Below are positions 31,908 through 43,608 of a DNA stretch of 64,000 nucleotides, in pieces; position 1 is the stretch's first letter; each line of letters starts with the position of its first letter. The notes under the pieces are model-generated. The model searched no databases and had not been told where the DNA came from. It saw only the letters and a program-made list of their open reading frames with translations. The position numbers and the translations under genes are program-made. This DNA is from Haematobia irritans (lineage: Eukaryota; Arthropoda; Insecta; Diptera; Muscidae): NCBI RefSeq assembly GCF_050003625.1, contig NC_134397.1, positions 94,281,562 to 94,345,561 on the forward strand, in the 5' to 3' direction.

Positions 31908-34074
31908 GTTAGGTTAGGTTAGTTTAGGTTAGGTTAAAGTGGCAGCCCGATTAAATTTCAGGCTCACTTAGACTATTCAGTGCATTGTGATACCACATTT
32001 AACTAAAAGTACCTATTACATATGGGCACTTCTAGTCTTAACCACTGAACCTTCTCTATTATTTACTTTTGTGGAACCAACCAGATTGCTCCAAAAACAT
32101 TAACAAACTGCTTAAGTTAACGTTTTCCAGGTCCGCCAGTAATCTAAAGCTATATGCTCCTAAAATTCGCTTACGGCTTACACAAAAAGCAGGACACTCA
32201 CACAAGAGGTGTTTAATTGATTCCTTTTCCTCCACATCATGACAGCTTATACAATAGTCATTATACTTCGCACCTATAGTTTTTGCAAATTCGCCTATCA
32301 GGCAGCGACCCGTTATAGCAGATATCAGGAGTGCTATCTGACGCCTTGAGAACACTAACATATCTAGTGTGCGGTATGTTCGTATGGCTAGGCACCCATA
32401 TTAGGTGAATATTGTACTGCTCAGCCATCTCGTTGAGAGATTTGCGGCAGTCTATGGCAATTTTCGAGTTAAGGAACACAGAGTCCAAGGATTTTATTGC
32501 AGGTTGACTGTCTGAGTATATATTAATGCCAATATTTGTTGGAACATTACTTCTCAGCCAATTCACCACCTCTCTTTTTGCCAATACTTCAGCCTGAAAA
32601 ACACTACAGTGATTAGGTAATCATTTCGCTATTCGAATTTCCAGATCTTTAGAATATACTCCGAACCCCACTTGTCCATTGGAGCCATCAGTATAGAAAT
32701 CTATATATCTTTTATTCCCCGGGGTCTGTGTACACCACGCCTCACTGTTGGGAATTAGAGTTTCAAACTTTTTGTCGAAAAGTGGTTTTGCCAGTGCGTA
32801 ATCCACTACGTTAGGCACATCTGGCATTACTTTGAGGACCGAACTATGACCGTACATTTTTTCAAACCACAGCGATAGCTCGCGCAACCGCACAGCCGTT
32901 GTTGCAGCTGACTGTTTGGCCAAAATGTCTAAAGGCAATAGATGTAGCATGACATTAAGGGAGTCTGTTCCTGTCTTACTAAATGCGCCTGAGATACATA
33001 AGCTCGCCATACGCTGAACTTTATCTAAACAAGTCGGTTTCTGAAGTGCCGGCCACCATACTACAACACCATATAGCATTATAGGTCTAACTACTGCCGT
33101 GTATAGCCAATGCACAATTTTTGGTTTTAGTCCCCACTTTTTCCCTATTGCCTTTTTGCACGAGTACAAAGCTATCGTGGCTTTTCTCGCCCTCTCTTCA
33201 ATATTAACCCTAAAATTCAGCTTCCTGTCCAAAATAACGCCAAGGTATTTTGCACACTCACTAAAGGGAATTTCAATACCCCCTAAGGAAATGGGCCTAA
33301 CCGTGGGAGTTTTGCTATCTTTGCAGTACATGACTAGTTCTGTCTTTGCTGGATTTACCCCAAGACCATTATCTTTCGCCCATTTCTCAGTCATCCGGAG
33401 AGCTCTCTGTATAATATCTCTGATTGTGGATGGGAATTTTCCCCTGACTGCTAGCGCCACATCATCTGCGTATGCCACCACTTTTATCCTTTATTTTTCT
33501 AGGTAAACGAGAAGGTTGTTTATAGAAACATTCCAAAGAAGAGGTGATAGAACTCCTCCTCGGGGAATGCCTCTGTTCACATACCTTTGTATGTTTGCTT
33601 GTCTTAGTGTGGCTGAAATACGTCTCTTTATTAGAAGTTCGTCTAACAGCCTAAGTATACCTGGATCAACATTCAGAGTTGTCAGTCCATTTAATATCGA
33701 GCTCGGATGGACATTATTGAACGCCCCTTCGATGTCTAGAAACGCAACGATTGTGTATTCTTTGACAGATAGTGAGTGAGAGGCTTTTTCTGCTTTAGGT
33801 ATGAAGGCGACTTTTGTTTCCCTCCACTTTTCTGGAATATATGCTAAGTTTACACATCGTTTATATATCACCGTCAACCAGGGGATAATTCTTTCAGCCA
33901 CTGCTTGTAATTCTGCCGGAGTAATTCCATCAGGTCTGGGGGATTTTAAAGGTCCAAAGCTATTTAAAGCCCATTTTATTCTAGATTCCGACACAATTTC
34001 CTCGATAGGAAATGACCGCTGAGCCTCTGTTACACCGCCAGAACATGGTTCAGCCGTCTGATGGGAACGTTTGA
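31908..34074 (-). mobile_element. LINE with RT and RNase H, 5'-truncated and degraded
   Basis: On the minus strand it runs from a truncated 5' end near 34074 to a 3' end at 31908 made of TAACCTAACC repeats. The 3' untranslated region (31908-32055) matches 1-128 and the SINE tail at 6769-6862. RT plus RNase H on a single reading unit, with a C-terminal cysteine motif, indicates the I/LOA/Outcast-like group rather than Jockey. The endonuclease and ORF1 are missing. Confidence 0.85.
32059..33994 (-). pseudogene. LINE polyprotein remnant: reverse transcriptase, RNase H, C-terminal zinc motif
   Basis: Minus-strand order: RT fingers/palm (33491-33994) with SPRPDGITPAELQ, FLDIEGAFNNV and GIPRGGVLSPLLW; RT palm (32621-33481) with the catalytic YADD at its start, then KYLGVILDRKLNF and an RNase H start with YTDGSNGQVGFGVYS; RNase H (32261-32584) with IYSDSQPAIKSL and WVPSH; and a C-terminal CISCHD ... 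HLLCECPAF cysteine motif ending SGWFHKSK. Frames change at about 33490, 32610 and 32300. Part of the palm between KAEKASHS and LSVKEYTIV is deleted in frame. It cannot make active enzyme. Confidence 0.9.
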
Positions 34075-34378
34075 CCTAAAATATTTTCAAATATTCGAAA
34101 TTTTTCTAGAATGGAATTAGCATTTTTCGATATAATTTAAATAATTTGTATCATTTTATTAATTCTTACCTTGTTATCCTATTTGAAACGAAAAATACTC
34201 ATTCAAGATATAAAAAAATATACTCATACAAAAAAATACTCATTCAAAATATTTTTTTTGGGAAAAAGTGTCGAACTACTTTTAGTTGCTTTATTATAAA
34301 TTAATTGCCTAGTTATGTTGAATTCTTAGTTTTGATTCTTTTTTTAAATAAAATAAAATAAAATAAAGTAAAGTATTT

Positions 34379-35872
34379 AAAACAAGTATATACGGCCGCA
34401 AGTTCGGCCAGGCCGAATCTTATGTACCCACCACCATGGATTGCGTAGAAACTTATACGAAAGACTGTCATCCACAATCGAATTACTTGGGTTGTGGTAT
34501 CTTAAAACTTCTTATTCCTGCATGGTTGTTGGATACCATATACTAACATCACGTACCAAATTTCAACCGAATGGGAAGAATTTTGCTCTTCCAAGGGGCT
34601 CTGGAGGTCAAATCTGGGGATCGGTTTATATGGGGCCTATATATAATTATGGACCGATATCGACCAATTTTTGCATGGGAGTTTGAGGCCATATATTAAC
34701 ACCACGTACCAAATTTCAACTGAATCAGATGAATTTTGGTCTTCCAAGAGGTTCCGGAGGTCAAATCTGGTGATCGGTTTATATGGGGGCTATATATAAT
34801 TATGAACCGATGTGGACCAATTTTTGCATGGTTGTTAGAGACCATATACTAACACCATGTACCAAATTTCAGCCGGATCGGATGAAATTTGCTTCTCTTA
34901 GAGGCCTCGCAAGCCAAATCGGGGGATCGGTTTATATGGGGGCTATATATAATTATGGACCGATGTGGACCAATTTTTGCATGGTTGTTCGAGACCATAT
35001 ACCAACACCATGTACCAAATTTCAGCCGGATCGGAAGAAATTTGCTTCTCTTAGAGGCCTCGCAAGCCAAATCGGGGGATCGGTTTATATGGGGGCAATA
35101 TATAATTAAGGACCGATGTGGACCAATTTTTGCATGGTTCTTAGAGACCATATACTGACACGATGTACCAAATTTCAGCCGGATCGGATGAAATTTGCTT
35201 CTCTTAGGGGCCTCGCAAGCAAAATCGGGGGATCGGTTTATATGGGGGCTATATATAATTATGAACCGATGTGGACCAATTTTTGCATGGTTGGTAGAGA
35301 CCATATACTAACACCATGTACCAAATTTCATCCGGATCGGATGAAATTTGCTTCTCTTAGGGGCCTCGCAAGCCAAATCGGGGGATCGGTTTATATGGGG
35401 GCTATATATAATTATGGACCGATGTGGACCAATTTTTTCATGGTTGTTAGAGACCATATACTAACACCATGTACCAAATTTCAGCCGGATCGGATGAAAT
35501 TTGCTTCTCTTAGTGGCCTCGCAAGCCAAATTTTGGGGTCCGTTTATATGGGGGCTATACGTAAAAGTGGACCGATATGGCCCATTTGCAATACCATCCG
35601 ACCTACATCAATAACAACTACTTGTGCCAAGTTTCAAGTCGATAGCTTGTTTCGTTCGGAAGTTAGCGTGATTTCAACAGACGGACGGACGGACGGACAT
35701 GCTCAGATCGACTCAGAATTTCACCACGACCCAGAATATATATACTTTATGGGGTCTTAGAGCAATATTTCGATGTGTTACAAACGGAATGACAAAGTTA
35801 ATAAAACATTAATTGAACCTATAACTTAAATGCATTAATTTGTTAATATACCCCCATCCTATGGTGGAGTGT
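34379..35872 (+). repeat. Dispersed repeat with a 153-bp tandem array
   Basis: Starts AAGTATATACGGCCGCAAGT, with a GGCCGCAAGTTCGGCCAGGC inverted motif, and ends ATCCTATGGTGGAGTGTATA. Between 34600 and 35575 a unit repeats about six times; the word CATGGTTNTTNGAGACCATA recurs at 34827, 34980, 35132, 35285 and 35439, a period of 153 bp. The 3' part has GACGGACGGACGGACGGAC and TATATATACTTTATGGGGTC. Because 153 is 51 x 3, open frames persist on both strands without being genes. Confidence 0.85.
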
Positions 35873-35904
35873 ATAAAAATATATGGTATATGAGATCATA
35901 AGTA

Positions 35905-36105
35905 CACGCAGAGAAGAAACATGATTCATATTCGAAGAGCAAAACAATATGATAGGAGCTATTTTTGCGGCGACCATGTAACATTTTCACCTGCACCCAT
36001 GTTGGCTCAGTGAACAGTGGTTCTAAGAAAAATAAAATTATCCTCATCGAAAATGTTATTATATTGATAAAAAGAATTTTGTTTCCATTAAAAGACAATG
36101 GTCGT
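35905..36105 (+). mobile_element. Left-end fragment of a CATGG-rich CAC...GTG element
   Basis: CACGCAGAGAAGAAACATG preceded by TA (35903-35904), then CCATGTAACATTTTCACCTG words as in the 53470-55478 element. The right end is missing. Confidence 0.5.
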
Positions 36106-37417
36106 CACAGCCCGGAGGCTACCGCCTTCTGGAGGGAGGAGCTGAGCTGAACGGTGTTGCCGGCTTTTGGCTCAGTCTATGGGGCGCGGTTCATTGGCAA
36201 CTCAGTCCTCTGGCAGCTTACAAAACAAAAACAAAACATTCAACCAGCTTTGGAGGACAGCACAAATACCAACAGGTACGTATCAGAGAACGGCTGCGAT
36301 CTACCGCAACCGACCAGTGTATTTAGTAAACACCAACATTTGCAATCTTAAAACACCAATTGGTAAAAAAAATTTCAACCACCAATATCCAATGCAACCG
36401 ACGACTGTCGGTGTTTGTTAGTATGAGTGTTGGTCTCTCGAAAACACCATAGTAAAGCAATCACACAAATTGGTTACCCATATCTCAGCAGTTTGGTATT
36501 CTCTTATTTGGTACTCTCTCAATTCTCTTGAGCTAATGCCAACTGCTAGTAATTGTTGTTGTTGAGTGCAATCACTCTTAAGTGCCAACCTCGTTTTTTG
36601 TTTACCGAGCGTTGTTACGATGTCGATTGGTTTAAGATTGCAAGACACTGCATACGAACATTGTTATATACTTGTGGTGTTTTTATTCTCGCATTTGTAT
36701 CAATGTAAAAGATCGCATGGTAATTGGTGTCTTACTCACTGCCACCGACATTTTGTGGGTAAGATTGCGATACGAAAAAAAAAACCACCGGTTGCAGTTC
36801 TCTGGTACGTATCACAAAAATATTATACACACACTTACCACCCATATTGGCTTGGTGGCATGCCAATTCAACAAAATCCTCCAACACAATTATTTCGTTT
36901 TATAACGTTATAAACAGTTCAAGATTTTATTATACTCTATAAAAAACAATGAATCAGCAAAGAAAAAAAAACATAACAAAAATATGCAAAATTTCATTAT
37001 TTAATTCCAATTCGTCTTTCCTTCCTCTTCCAGAATCGAACGTAAAACCAATGACCATAAAACTGGAGCTGATGAACGACGCAAAGACCATAAACAGCGG
37101 TCTAAAGGAGTCAGAAAGGTCGCTGTGCCGGGAATGTTTGGAGCCGCGAATGTAGCGTCGCATGGAGGTGGACGTTCGGTAAATATCGGTATTGTTTCAG
37201 TAAATATTGATGTTCTTTGTGCTCATGTGCCTTTTCTTTTTCTTTCTTTCCAGGTTTTCTTTTGTTATTATTCACTTAGCTTTTTAAATTCAGTTCAAAT
37301 TTATTTCGCTTTTACTAAAATATTCTTTCTTTCCTTTCTGTATCTTTTCACTTTAATTTTAAGTTTAGTTTTAAGTTTATACTATAGTTTAGCGTTTCAA
37401 GTTTAAAGCATATGTTA
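36106..37417. other. Unassigned region, no gene recognised
   Basis: Higher GC in 36106-36340. 37015-37155 contains a pyrimidine tract TTCCTTCCTCTTCCAG followed by ~120 bp open in one frame (ending GAATGTAG), which could be a remnant exon, but I recognise no family. The rest is AT-rich. Confidence 0.3.
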
Positions 37418-38595
37418 ACAGGTTGGCTTATAAGTCCCCGGTCTGACACATAGATGGCGTCGCTAGTATTAAATGCATATTAGTTTTATATAGTACCAAC
37501 CTTCAAATGATTCGTGTCAAAATTTGACGTCTGTAAGTCAATTAGTTTGTGGGATAGAGCGTCTTTTGTGAAGCAACTTTTGTTATTGTGAAAAAAATGG
37601 AAAAAAAGGAATTTCGTGTTTTGATAAAATACTGTTTTCTGAAGGGAAAAAATACGGTGGAAGCAAAAACTTGGCTTGAGGAGACTGAAAGAGGTGGTTA
37701 CCGACGAAAACATCAAAAAAATCCACAAAATGATTTTGAATGACCGTAAAATTAAGTTGATCGAGATAGCAGAGGCCTTAAAGATATCAAAGGAACGTGT
37801 TGGTAATATCACTCATCAATATTTGGATATGCATAAGCTCTGTGCAAAATGGGTGCCGCGCGAGCTCACATTTGACCAAAAACAACAACGTGTTTATGAT
37901 TCTGAGCGGTGTTTGCAGCTGTTAACTCGTAATACACCCGAGTTTTTCCATCGATATGTGACAATGGATGAAACATGGCTCCATCACTACACTCCTGAGT
38001 CCAATCGACAGTCGGCTGAGTGGAGAGCGACTCAAAAGTGCGCTGGCAAAGTAATGGCCTCTGTTTTTTGGGATGCGCATGGAATAATTGTTATCGATTA
38101 TCTTGAGAAGGGAAAAACCATCAACCGTGACTATTATATGGCATTATTGGAGCGTTTGAAGGTCGAAATCGCGGCAAAACGGCCCCATATGAAGAAGAAA
38201 AAAGTGTTGTTCCACCAAGACTACGCACCGTGCCACAAGTCATTGAGAACGATGGCAACAATTCATGAATTGGGCTTCGAATTGCTTCCCCACCCACCGT
38301 ATTCTCCAGATCTGGCCCCCAGCGACTTTTTCTTGTTCTCAGACCTCAAAAGGATGCTCGCAGGGAAAAAATTTGGCCGCAATGAAGAGGTGATCGCCGA
38401 AACTGATACCTATTTTGAGGCAAAACCGAAACCATATTTGTAGTACTCCCAATATGGTATCAAAAAATTGGAAGGTCGTTATAATCATTGAATTGCTCTT
38501 GAAAGGAACTATGTTGAATAATAAAAACGAATTTTGACAAAAAAATGTGTTTTTATTTGTTAGACCGGGGACTTATTTACTTTTGCTTTAAATTT
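37418..38595 (+). mobile_element. Himar1-like mariner (irritans subfamily), inactive
   Basis: The left end ACAGGTTGGCTTATAAGTCC preceded by TA matches the irritans-type mariner terminus. The right end (about 38562-38595) keeps AGACCGGGGACTTATT but its last bases have diverged. The encoded transposase is broken. Irritans mariners are known from horn fly and other insects. Confidence 0.9.
37597..38521 (+). pseudogene. Mariner transposase, DD34D, irritans type, broken
   Basis: Starts MEKKEFRVLIKYCFLKGKN (ATG 37597), then a deletion and frameshift near 37676 remove part of the N-terminal helix-turn-helix region. The main frame resumes KEVVTDENIKKI and keeps VTMDETWLHHY (first Asp), HQDYAPCHKS (second Asp, usually followed by Asn) and PYSPDLAPSDFFLF (third Asp), spacing DD34D. 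A short in-frame loss lies after SAEWRAT. A stop at 38441-38443 truncates the protein before the usual C-terminus (KKLEGRYNHC continues in another frame to about 38521). Confidence 0.9.
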
Positions 38596-38729
38596 ATATT
38601 ATTTAATTTTGGCTTTCAATACAAAGCCACTCGTAGCACAATAAAGTTTTTCTTGTAATTCTTATATAATTTGTATTGTATCTTCAATTATTCATTTGCA
38701 AACTTTTAAATCCAAAACTGCTTTCACAC

Positions 38730-39205
38730 TGTTTATTCTCCATGATTTATTTATTTTGTTTGGCAAAATAAAATAAATCTCAAATAGAATAAAAATTAAA
38801 TTTCAAAAATAAAATAAATTTCAAATAGAATAAAAATTAAATTTCAAATTTCTTCCCATTCTTTCCATATTTCAGCCAATCCAAAGGTGGTAATTCATAC
38901 GTCAGGTATTGAATGGCACACGCAAGAAAAAAATTCCGGCCAAAAACATAATTCGACTATTTTCTTTTCTTTTTATTTTGTTTATTTTATTTTTTGTTGT
39001 TATTATTACTTTCTTTGCATTTACTATTAGTATATAATGCAGAATAAACTTAGTAAAGACGATCACTACGCTTAAAAACCTTGGTGTTTTAACTAATGTG
39101 ATTATTTTCTTTCTTGGTGTACCACCTAGTAAACCCCCTTTAAAAGAAAAGTTCTGGTGTACTACCAGAACTACCAATAAACAATTTATTCTGGAGTACC
39201 ACCAG
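38730..39205 (+). repeat. 5' LTR of the BEL element (shortened)
   Basis: Matches 52457-52990 but lacks ~97 bp present there at 52617-52715, and has an extra AAAATAAAATAAATTTC duplication near 38800. Homology stops at TACCACCAG, where sequence passes straight into gag; leader and primer site are deleted. Confidence 0.7.
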
Positions 39206-40303
39206 CTGAAGGATATCGGCGAAGGCATCACCAATCTTATCAGAAATATCGGGAAGGATTCGAAAAGCCGAAATACTGCGGCATATTACCGAGAACGACT
39301 AGCAAAGCTCAATGCAGCCTGGAAAGAATTCGAAGAAGTGGACAACCAGTTGCGATGTGCAGAGGGTGTCGATCCGTCCAGCGAATACTTCGTTTCCGGT
39401 TATTACGACATGTCCTTGGAATATATAAAATTAATGGAACATGAGCTTGCCGAGAAAGTCCAAAGTCCAGACGCAAAGAACGCTCAGGACTTACAAACCT
39501 TCCATACGGAAATCGAACGGGTTGGTGCCACTGGCGGTCATGACGGTCTTATTAGCCGTTCATTGGGTAAAATTGCAGCGCTGTGTCGACAATTAGAAGG
39601 CGTACAATTTAGTGGCCAGGAAAGAACCTACTACGAGGTGAAAGTGGCTACAATAAACCATCTGTGGCAGCAGATAGAGAACCTCAACGATGAGGTACTA
39701 GACAAATACCCAGATCCAGAGACACTCGGCTACAATTCAGCAAAATACATTTGGCTCGAGAAAGAGGCCCAGGCAGCAGTTATACAACCCTCTAGTGCCA
39801 GCAGGGATTCAACCTTCTCCAACCCGGAAGTTGTAGCGAGACCAACTTCTTTACCACTGCCTGCAGTCACTATCTTCAAATTCGATGGGGACTATATGAA
39901 ATGGATATCGTTTTCGGAACTGTTCACAAAAATGATCCATGAGCAGAAAATCCCGAATGCTCACAAGATGTGGTACTTGAAAACCCACGTAATAGGCGAA
40001 GCAGCAAGCCTTATTGCTCACCTTGCCATAACAGAAGAAAATTATCACACGGCATGGCAATTGTTAGAACATCGTTATAACAACAAGAGGGTTATGGTAG
40101 CTACGGCAATCCAGCAGCTACTCGATCAACCCTCAGTTGCTGGATCTTTAATCAAAAATCTAAAAGAACTGCAAACCATAAGCGACTTCCTATCGTTCTT
40201 GGAGAACTATTTTCATACTTTGGAAGCAATGGGTGTAAAGGAAAAGCCCTCTATCAATAGCTCCAAAACTTGCGCCCTGACTTCCCAGCCGAGTCCTGAA
40301 AGC
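39098..40303 (+). pseudogene. BEL/Pao gag, 5' part, fused to LTR sequence
   Basis: The open frame begins within LTR-derived sequence and enters true gag at about residue 34 (HQLKDIGEGITNLI). It continues with a helical region and then FKFDGDYMKWISFSELFTKM, ENYHTAWQLLEHRYNN and ISDFLSFLENYFHTLEAMG, the pattern of the DUF1759 capsid domain of BEL/Pao elements. Gag packages the element RNA. It is interrupted at 40303 by the Gypsy element; the remainder restarts at 50154 with Cys/His motifs. The upstream start codons are LTR-derived, so the authentic N-terminus is lost. Confidence 0.85.
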
Positions 40304-40450
40304 TGTAGCAAAATTTTTTTTTGGTTTAAACGGTAACGGATTTTTACATATGCTTGAACTGAGCATCATGTATTATATTGTAAACCCACATACAGTCTGT
40401 ATAGTTTCAAGCACCTGTACCAGCTGAGTACATCGTGGTTGAATTTTTTT
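40304..40450 (+). repeat. Truncated first Gypsy LTR
   Basis: Identical in order to the start of the LTRs at 41302 and 48476 (TGTAGCAAAATTTTTTTTTG to GTTGAATTTTTTT), then breaks into integrase sequence. Confidence 0.9.
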
Positions 40451-41188
40451 CAACCTTTGAGAACAGCGACTTCGTCGAAAGTGATATCCTTTTTTAGAAC
40501 GGAACTTTTTCCTACATTCGGAGTTCCCCAATTCGTTCACAGCGACAATGGGCGACAATTCATTTCTAAAGAAATGAAAGAATTCTTTCGCTTGTTTGGC
40601 ATTGAACATATTCGAACTGGATTCTACTCACCGCAGTCAAATGCTGTTGAGCGAGCGAATCGAGAAGTAGTAACCAAAATTCGATATTTTATGGCAGAGG
40701 AAAAAGATCATTCGGACTGGGATAAGAATATTCCACAAATCTTATCTATATTAAGAAGCGATTATCACTCAGCAATCACTTGCTCACCTTATTACGCAGT
40801 TTTCGGCCAGAACATGTGCCAGCATGGCTCGGATTACAAATTATTGGAGAAACTTGGTGGTCTTAATTTTGATCATTTTGAATTAGGGACACACATTGAT
40901 AAACTCCATAATACACGCGAGAAATTACGGCAAAGGCTAGGAGCGGCTCATGAGAGGGCTAAGAAGGGATATGACTTAAGAAGCCGGAACATAAACTTCG
41001 AAGTGGGCCAGAAGATCTTCCTTAGGAATCATGGACTTAGTAATTCTTCGAGACGTGTAAATGCCAAATTTCTTAAGAAATTCGTGAAATGCAAGATAAG
41101 GAACCGTATTGGGAATTGTCTATATGATGTTGAAGACCAAAAAGGGAACCTAATAGGTCGTTTCCATGCATCCGATTTGAAGCGATAG
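40451..41188 (+). pseudogene. Integrase C-terminal half of the deleted Gypsy copy
   Basis: Essentially identical to 47625-48362: HSDNGRQFISKEMKEFF, SPQSNAVERANREV, through the chromatin-side C-terminus GNLIGRFHASDLKR. It starts mid-domain at the deletion junction, where the truncated LTR supplies an artificial start (MNFFQ). Confidence 0.9.
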
Positions 41189-41301
41189 TTTGCCCGGCTT
41201 GTGGGTCGAGCCACACTAAAGGCCAACCTCGATTTAGGAAGAAAAGAAAATTTTGAATTTCTGTTTGTTTTCTCGAAAGTATCTTCGAAACAAAGCAGCT
41301 T

Positions 41302-42979
41302 TGTAGCAAAATTTTTTTTTGGTTTAAACGGTAACGGATTTTTACATATGCTTGAACTGAGCATCATGTATTATATTGTAAACCCACATACAGTCTGTAT
41401 AGTTTCAAGCACCTGTACCAGCTGAGTACATCGTGGTTGAATTTTTTTTTCTGATTTACGATATACTTTATTTCCTGTCTATTACATCTGTAACGTGAAT
41501 GAGATAAGACTTACTATTCTGCGAAATTGGAAATTTATAAGTCGGGTGCACCACAAACATAAATTTTCACAGTATTATTAGAGAAAAAGTATTTCGTTTC
41601 TTAGACGTCTTATAAAGAAGAAAGATAAAAGACAAAGGTAACAGAGAAGAGAACGTGACTTATCTCTCATCAAATTAATAGGATTAATTTTGTTCACCCC
41701 CGAAAATTTATTCATAATATTCATAACAAGGAACAGGTAATTTATAATATTAATTATGACTGGACATAATTAAATCATTGCATTTATACCCATATCCATA
41801 CAGGGCCTGTAGTTAACATAGGTATTATTGCCAATCTACGCCCGCAATTTCAAGCCTTGCCCTTACCTTTCATTCATAAAGAAATTCCATTCATTTGTAC
41901 ATTCATTGAAGTTTGGAGGAATAAAAGGCACAAAAGTCTCCACAGTCATTGTGTAGCTGAAGGGAGCTGAGGTGGGGGGAGCTAGATTCATTGACAATTC
42001 TGTTTTGTGGTGGAGAGAAACAGAGCAAGATCACTGAAAACGCAGACGATTGACAGCAGCAGCGAAGATATTCAATTCATTCATAATCAATAGACACGTT
42101 TATTTTTACACGTAGTATTTTTGTGTATTAAAGAATAATTTCGGGTAGACAGTAAGTAGAAAATACCAAAGAATAATCAAAAAAAGTTTGTAAAAAAAAG
42201 GTGACTAGTGATTTATTTGTTGCATAGAATTTCTTTCTTATAATTGTTATTATTTCACTAAAGTACCACACCAAGCTGAATGGCCATTCATCTACATGGA
42301 TAAATACGAGATCACATCATAATTATTATTACAACAACAAATCAATCATCTTCAATTGTCATCAAGGAAAAAAAAAAACAAAACGAGAAACAAATCAATA
42401 CTTCAAGGAATAAAACAAACCCCAGGTAAATTCTTTGTATTTTCTATGCACTTGTCCGACTAGTGGTATTTTTGATTAAATTTGTGATATTTTTGATTAA
42501 ATTTGTTTGAATATTTTCTACATATATAACTGAATGAATTGAATTTATAATTGAAATAATTCATATAATTAACATAGAAAATTAAGATTTTGATATAACT
42601 TCGAATAGAGTAAGACCAATTATGAATTGCTAAAAGTTTATTAATAAAGGGAATGTTGTTAATGGCGATTGAATGAATAAATAGTGCTACATATATATTT
42701 TTGGGACGGTTGAGAAGAAAGGGTGTTACATCCGTCATAGGCGTGCTAAATCAAAAGCGTTTTGGGCAGGGAACAAATGCACCCCGAGAGAAACCACCAC
42801 TCTCCGTTTTCAATAGATTGGTTTGATTGCTCTAGTTTTTTTTATGGCATGTTTTTTTTTTATTTTTCTGTGCTTGCACGCATCCGAAAGGGGTACCGAA
42901 CCCAATGTGTCGACCTTCTGAGCTGGTCGTTGGAACACCTTACATGCCGCCGTACCTTCAGGATGCTGAGCGTGCAACA
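41302..42979 (+). repeat. Gypsy LTR (middle, shared), 1678 bp
   Basis: TGTAGCAAAATTT ... GAGCGTGCAACA. Matches 48476-50153 almost base for base; the differences I saw are a C/T (AAGATCACTG vs AAGATTACTG) and homopolymer length changes. It acts as 3' LTR of the deleted unit and 5' LTR of the intact one. Confidence 0.9.
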
Positions 42980-42983
42980 TAGA

Positions 42984-42995
42984 TGGCGCCCAACG
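42984..42995 (+). promoter_or_regulatory. Primer-binding site (tRNA-Lys-like)
   Basis: TGGCGCCCAACG begins four bases after the LTR end and matches the 3' end complement of tRNA-Lys(1,2)-type primers, where minus-strand DNA synthesis starts. Confidence 0.75.
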
Positions 42996-43608
42996 AAAAC
43001 AAAGGCCAACATTTTTAACAATTATACCAGCTCTTATGAGATATGTCTTTGTACGAATAAATCCAAGCCAATTAAAACACTGTATTAAGAAGATGTTGTT
43101 TCTATCGACATATTCCGTAGCCATTTTTTTGTCATCATATAATCAAACCATATTGATTAGACCTATTTAGACAGCAGTTCTCGTCTTTAATTAGAAGCAA
43201 TTAATATTTTGATTATATCGTATTTTACCCCATATGAGGTAGTTATAATTTTATTAGTCCCACGAAGTTTAAGTGAACTTATTTTTCTTGTTGCATAGGA
43301 TTATAACTACAAACAAATTCGCGTCAAGCAGACCGTCTAGTTAGCACCTATGCTTCGGTTATACGCTTGATAAAAAGAATACTGGGGAAAATAAGCTCAG
43401 ATGTCGGTAATTTTAAGGATTGTAGATCCGATAACTGTTCATGGAGGATACGAAATCGGACACATTCTTTTATATATGTAGCGCTGTTTTTTTTCCAAAC
43501 AATTGATCCTACAACAACATTCCCTGAATTTTGAATTTGTTAGTTTTACTATACCACTACATTGTTCTATTCATTTGTTTTGTCTGTTATTGGACTAACA
43601 TTTAACGG

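Noticed and set aside
33099..34022. Plus-strand frames opposite the LINE RT
   Set aside because: They are antisense to clear RT/RNase H motifs on the minus strand.
34441..35760. Open frames of 81-214 residues on both strands
   Set aside because: They follow the 153-bp tandem period (a multiple of three) within a dispersed repeat; opposite strands are equally open.
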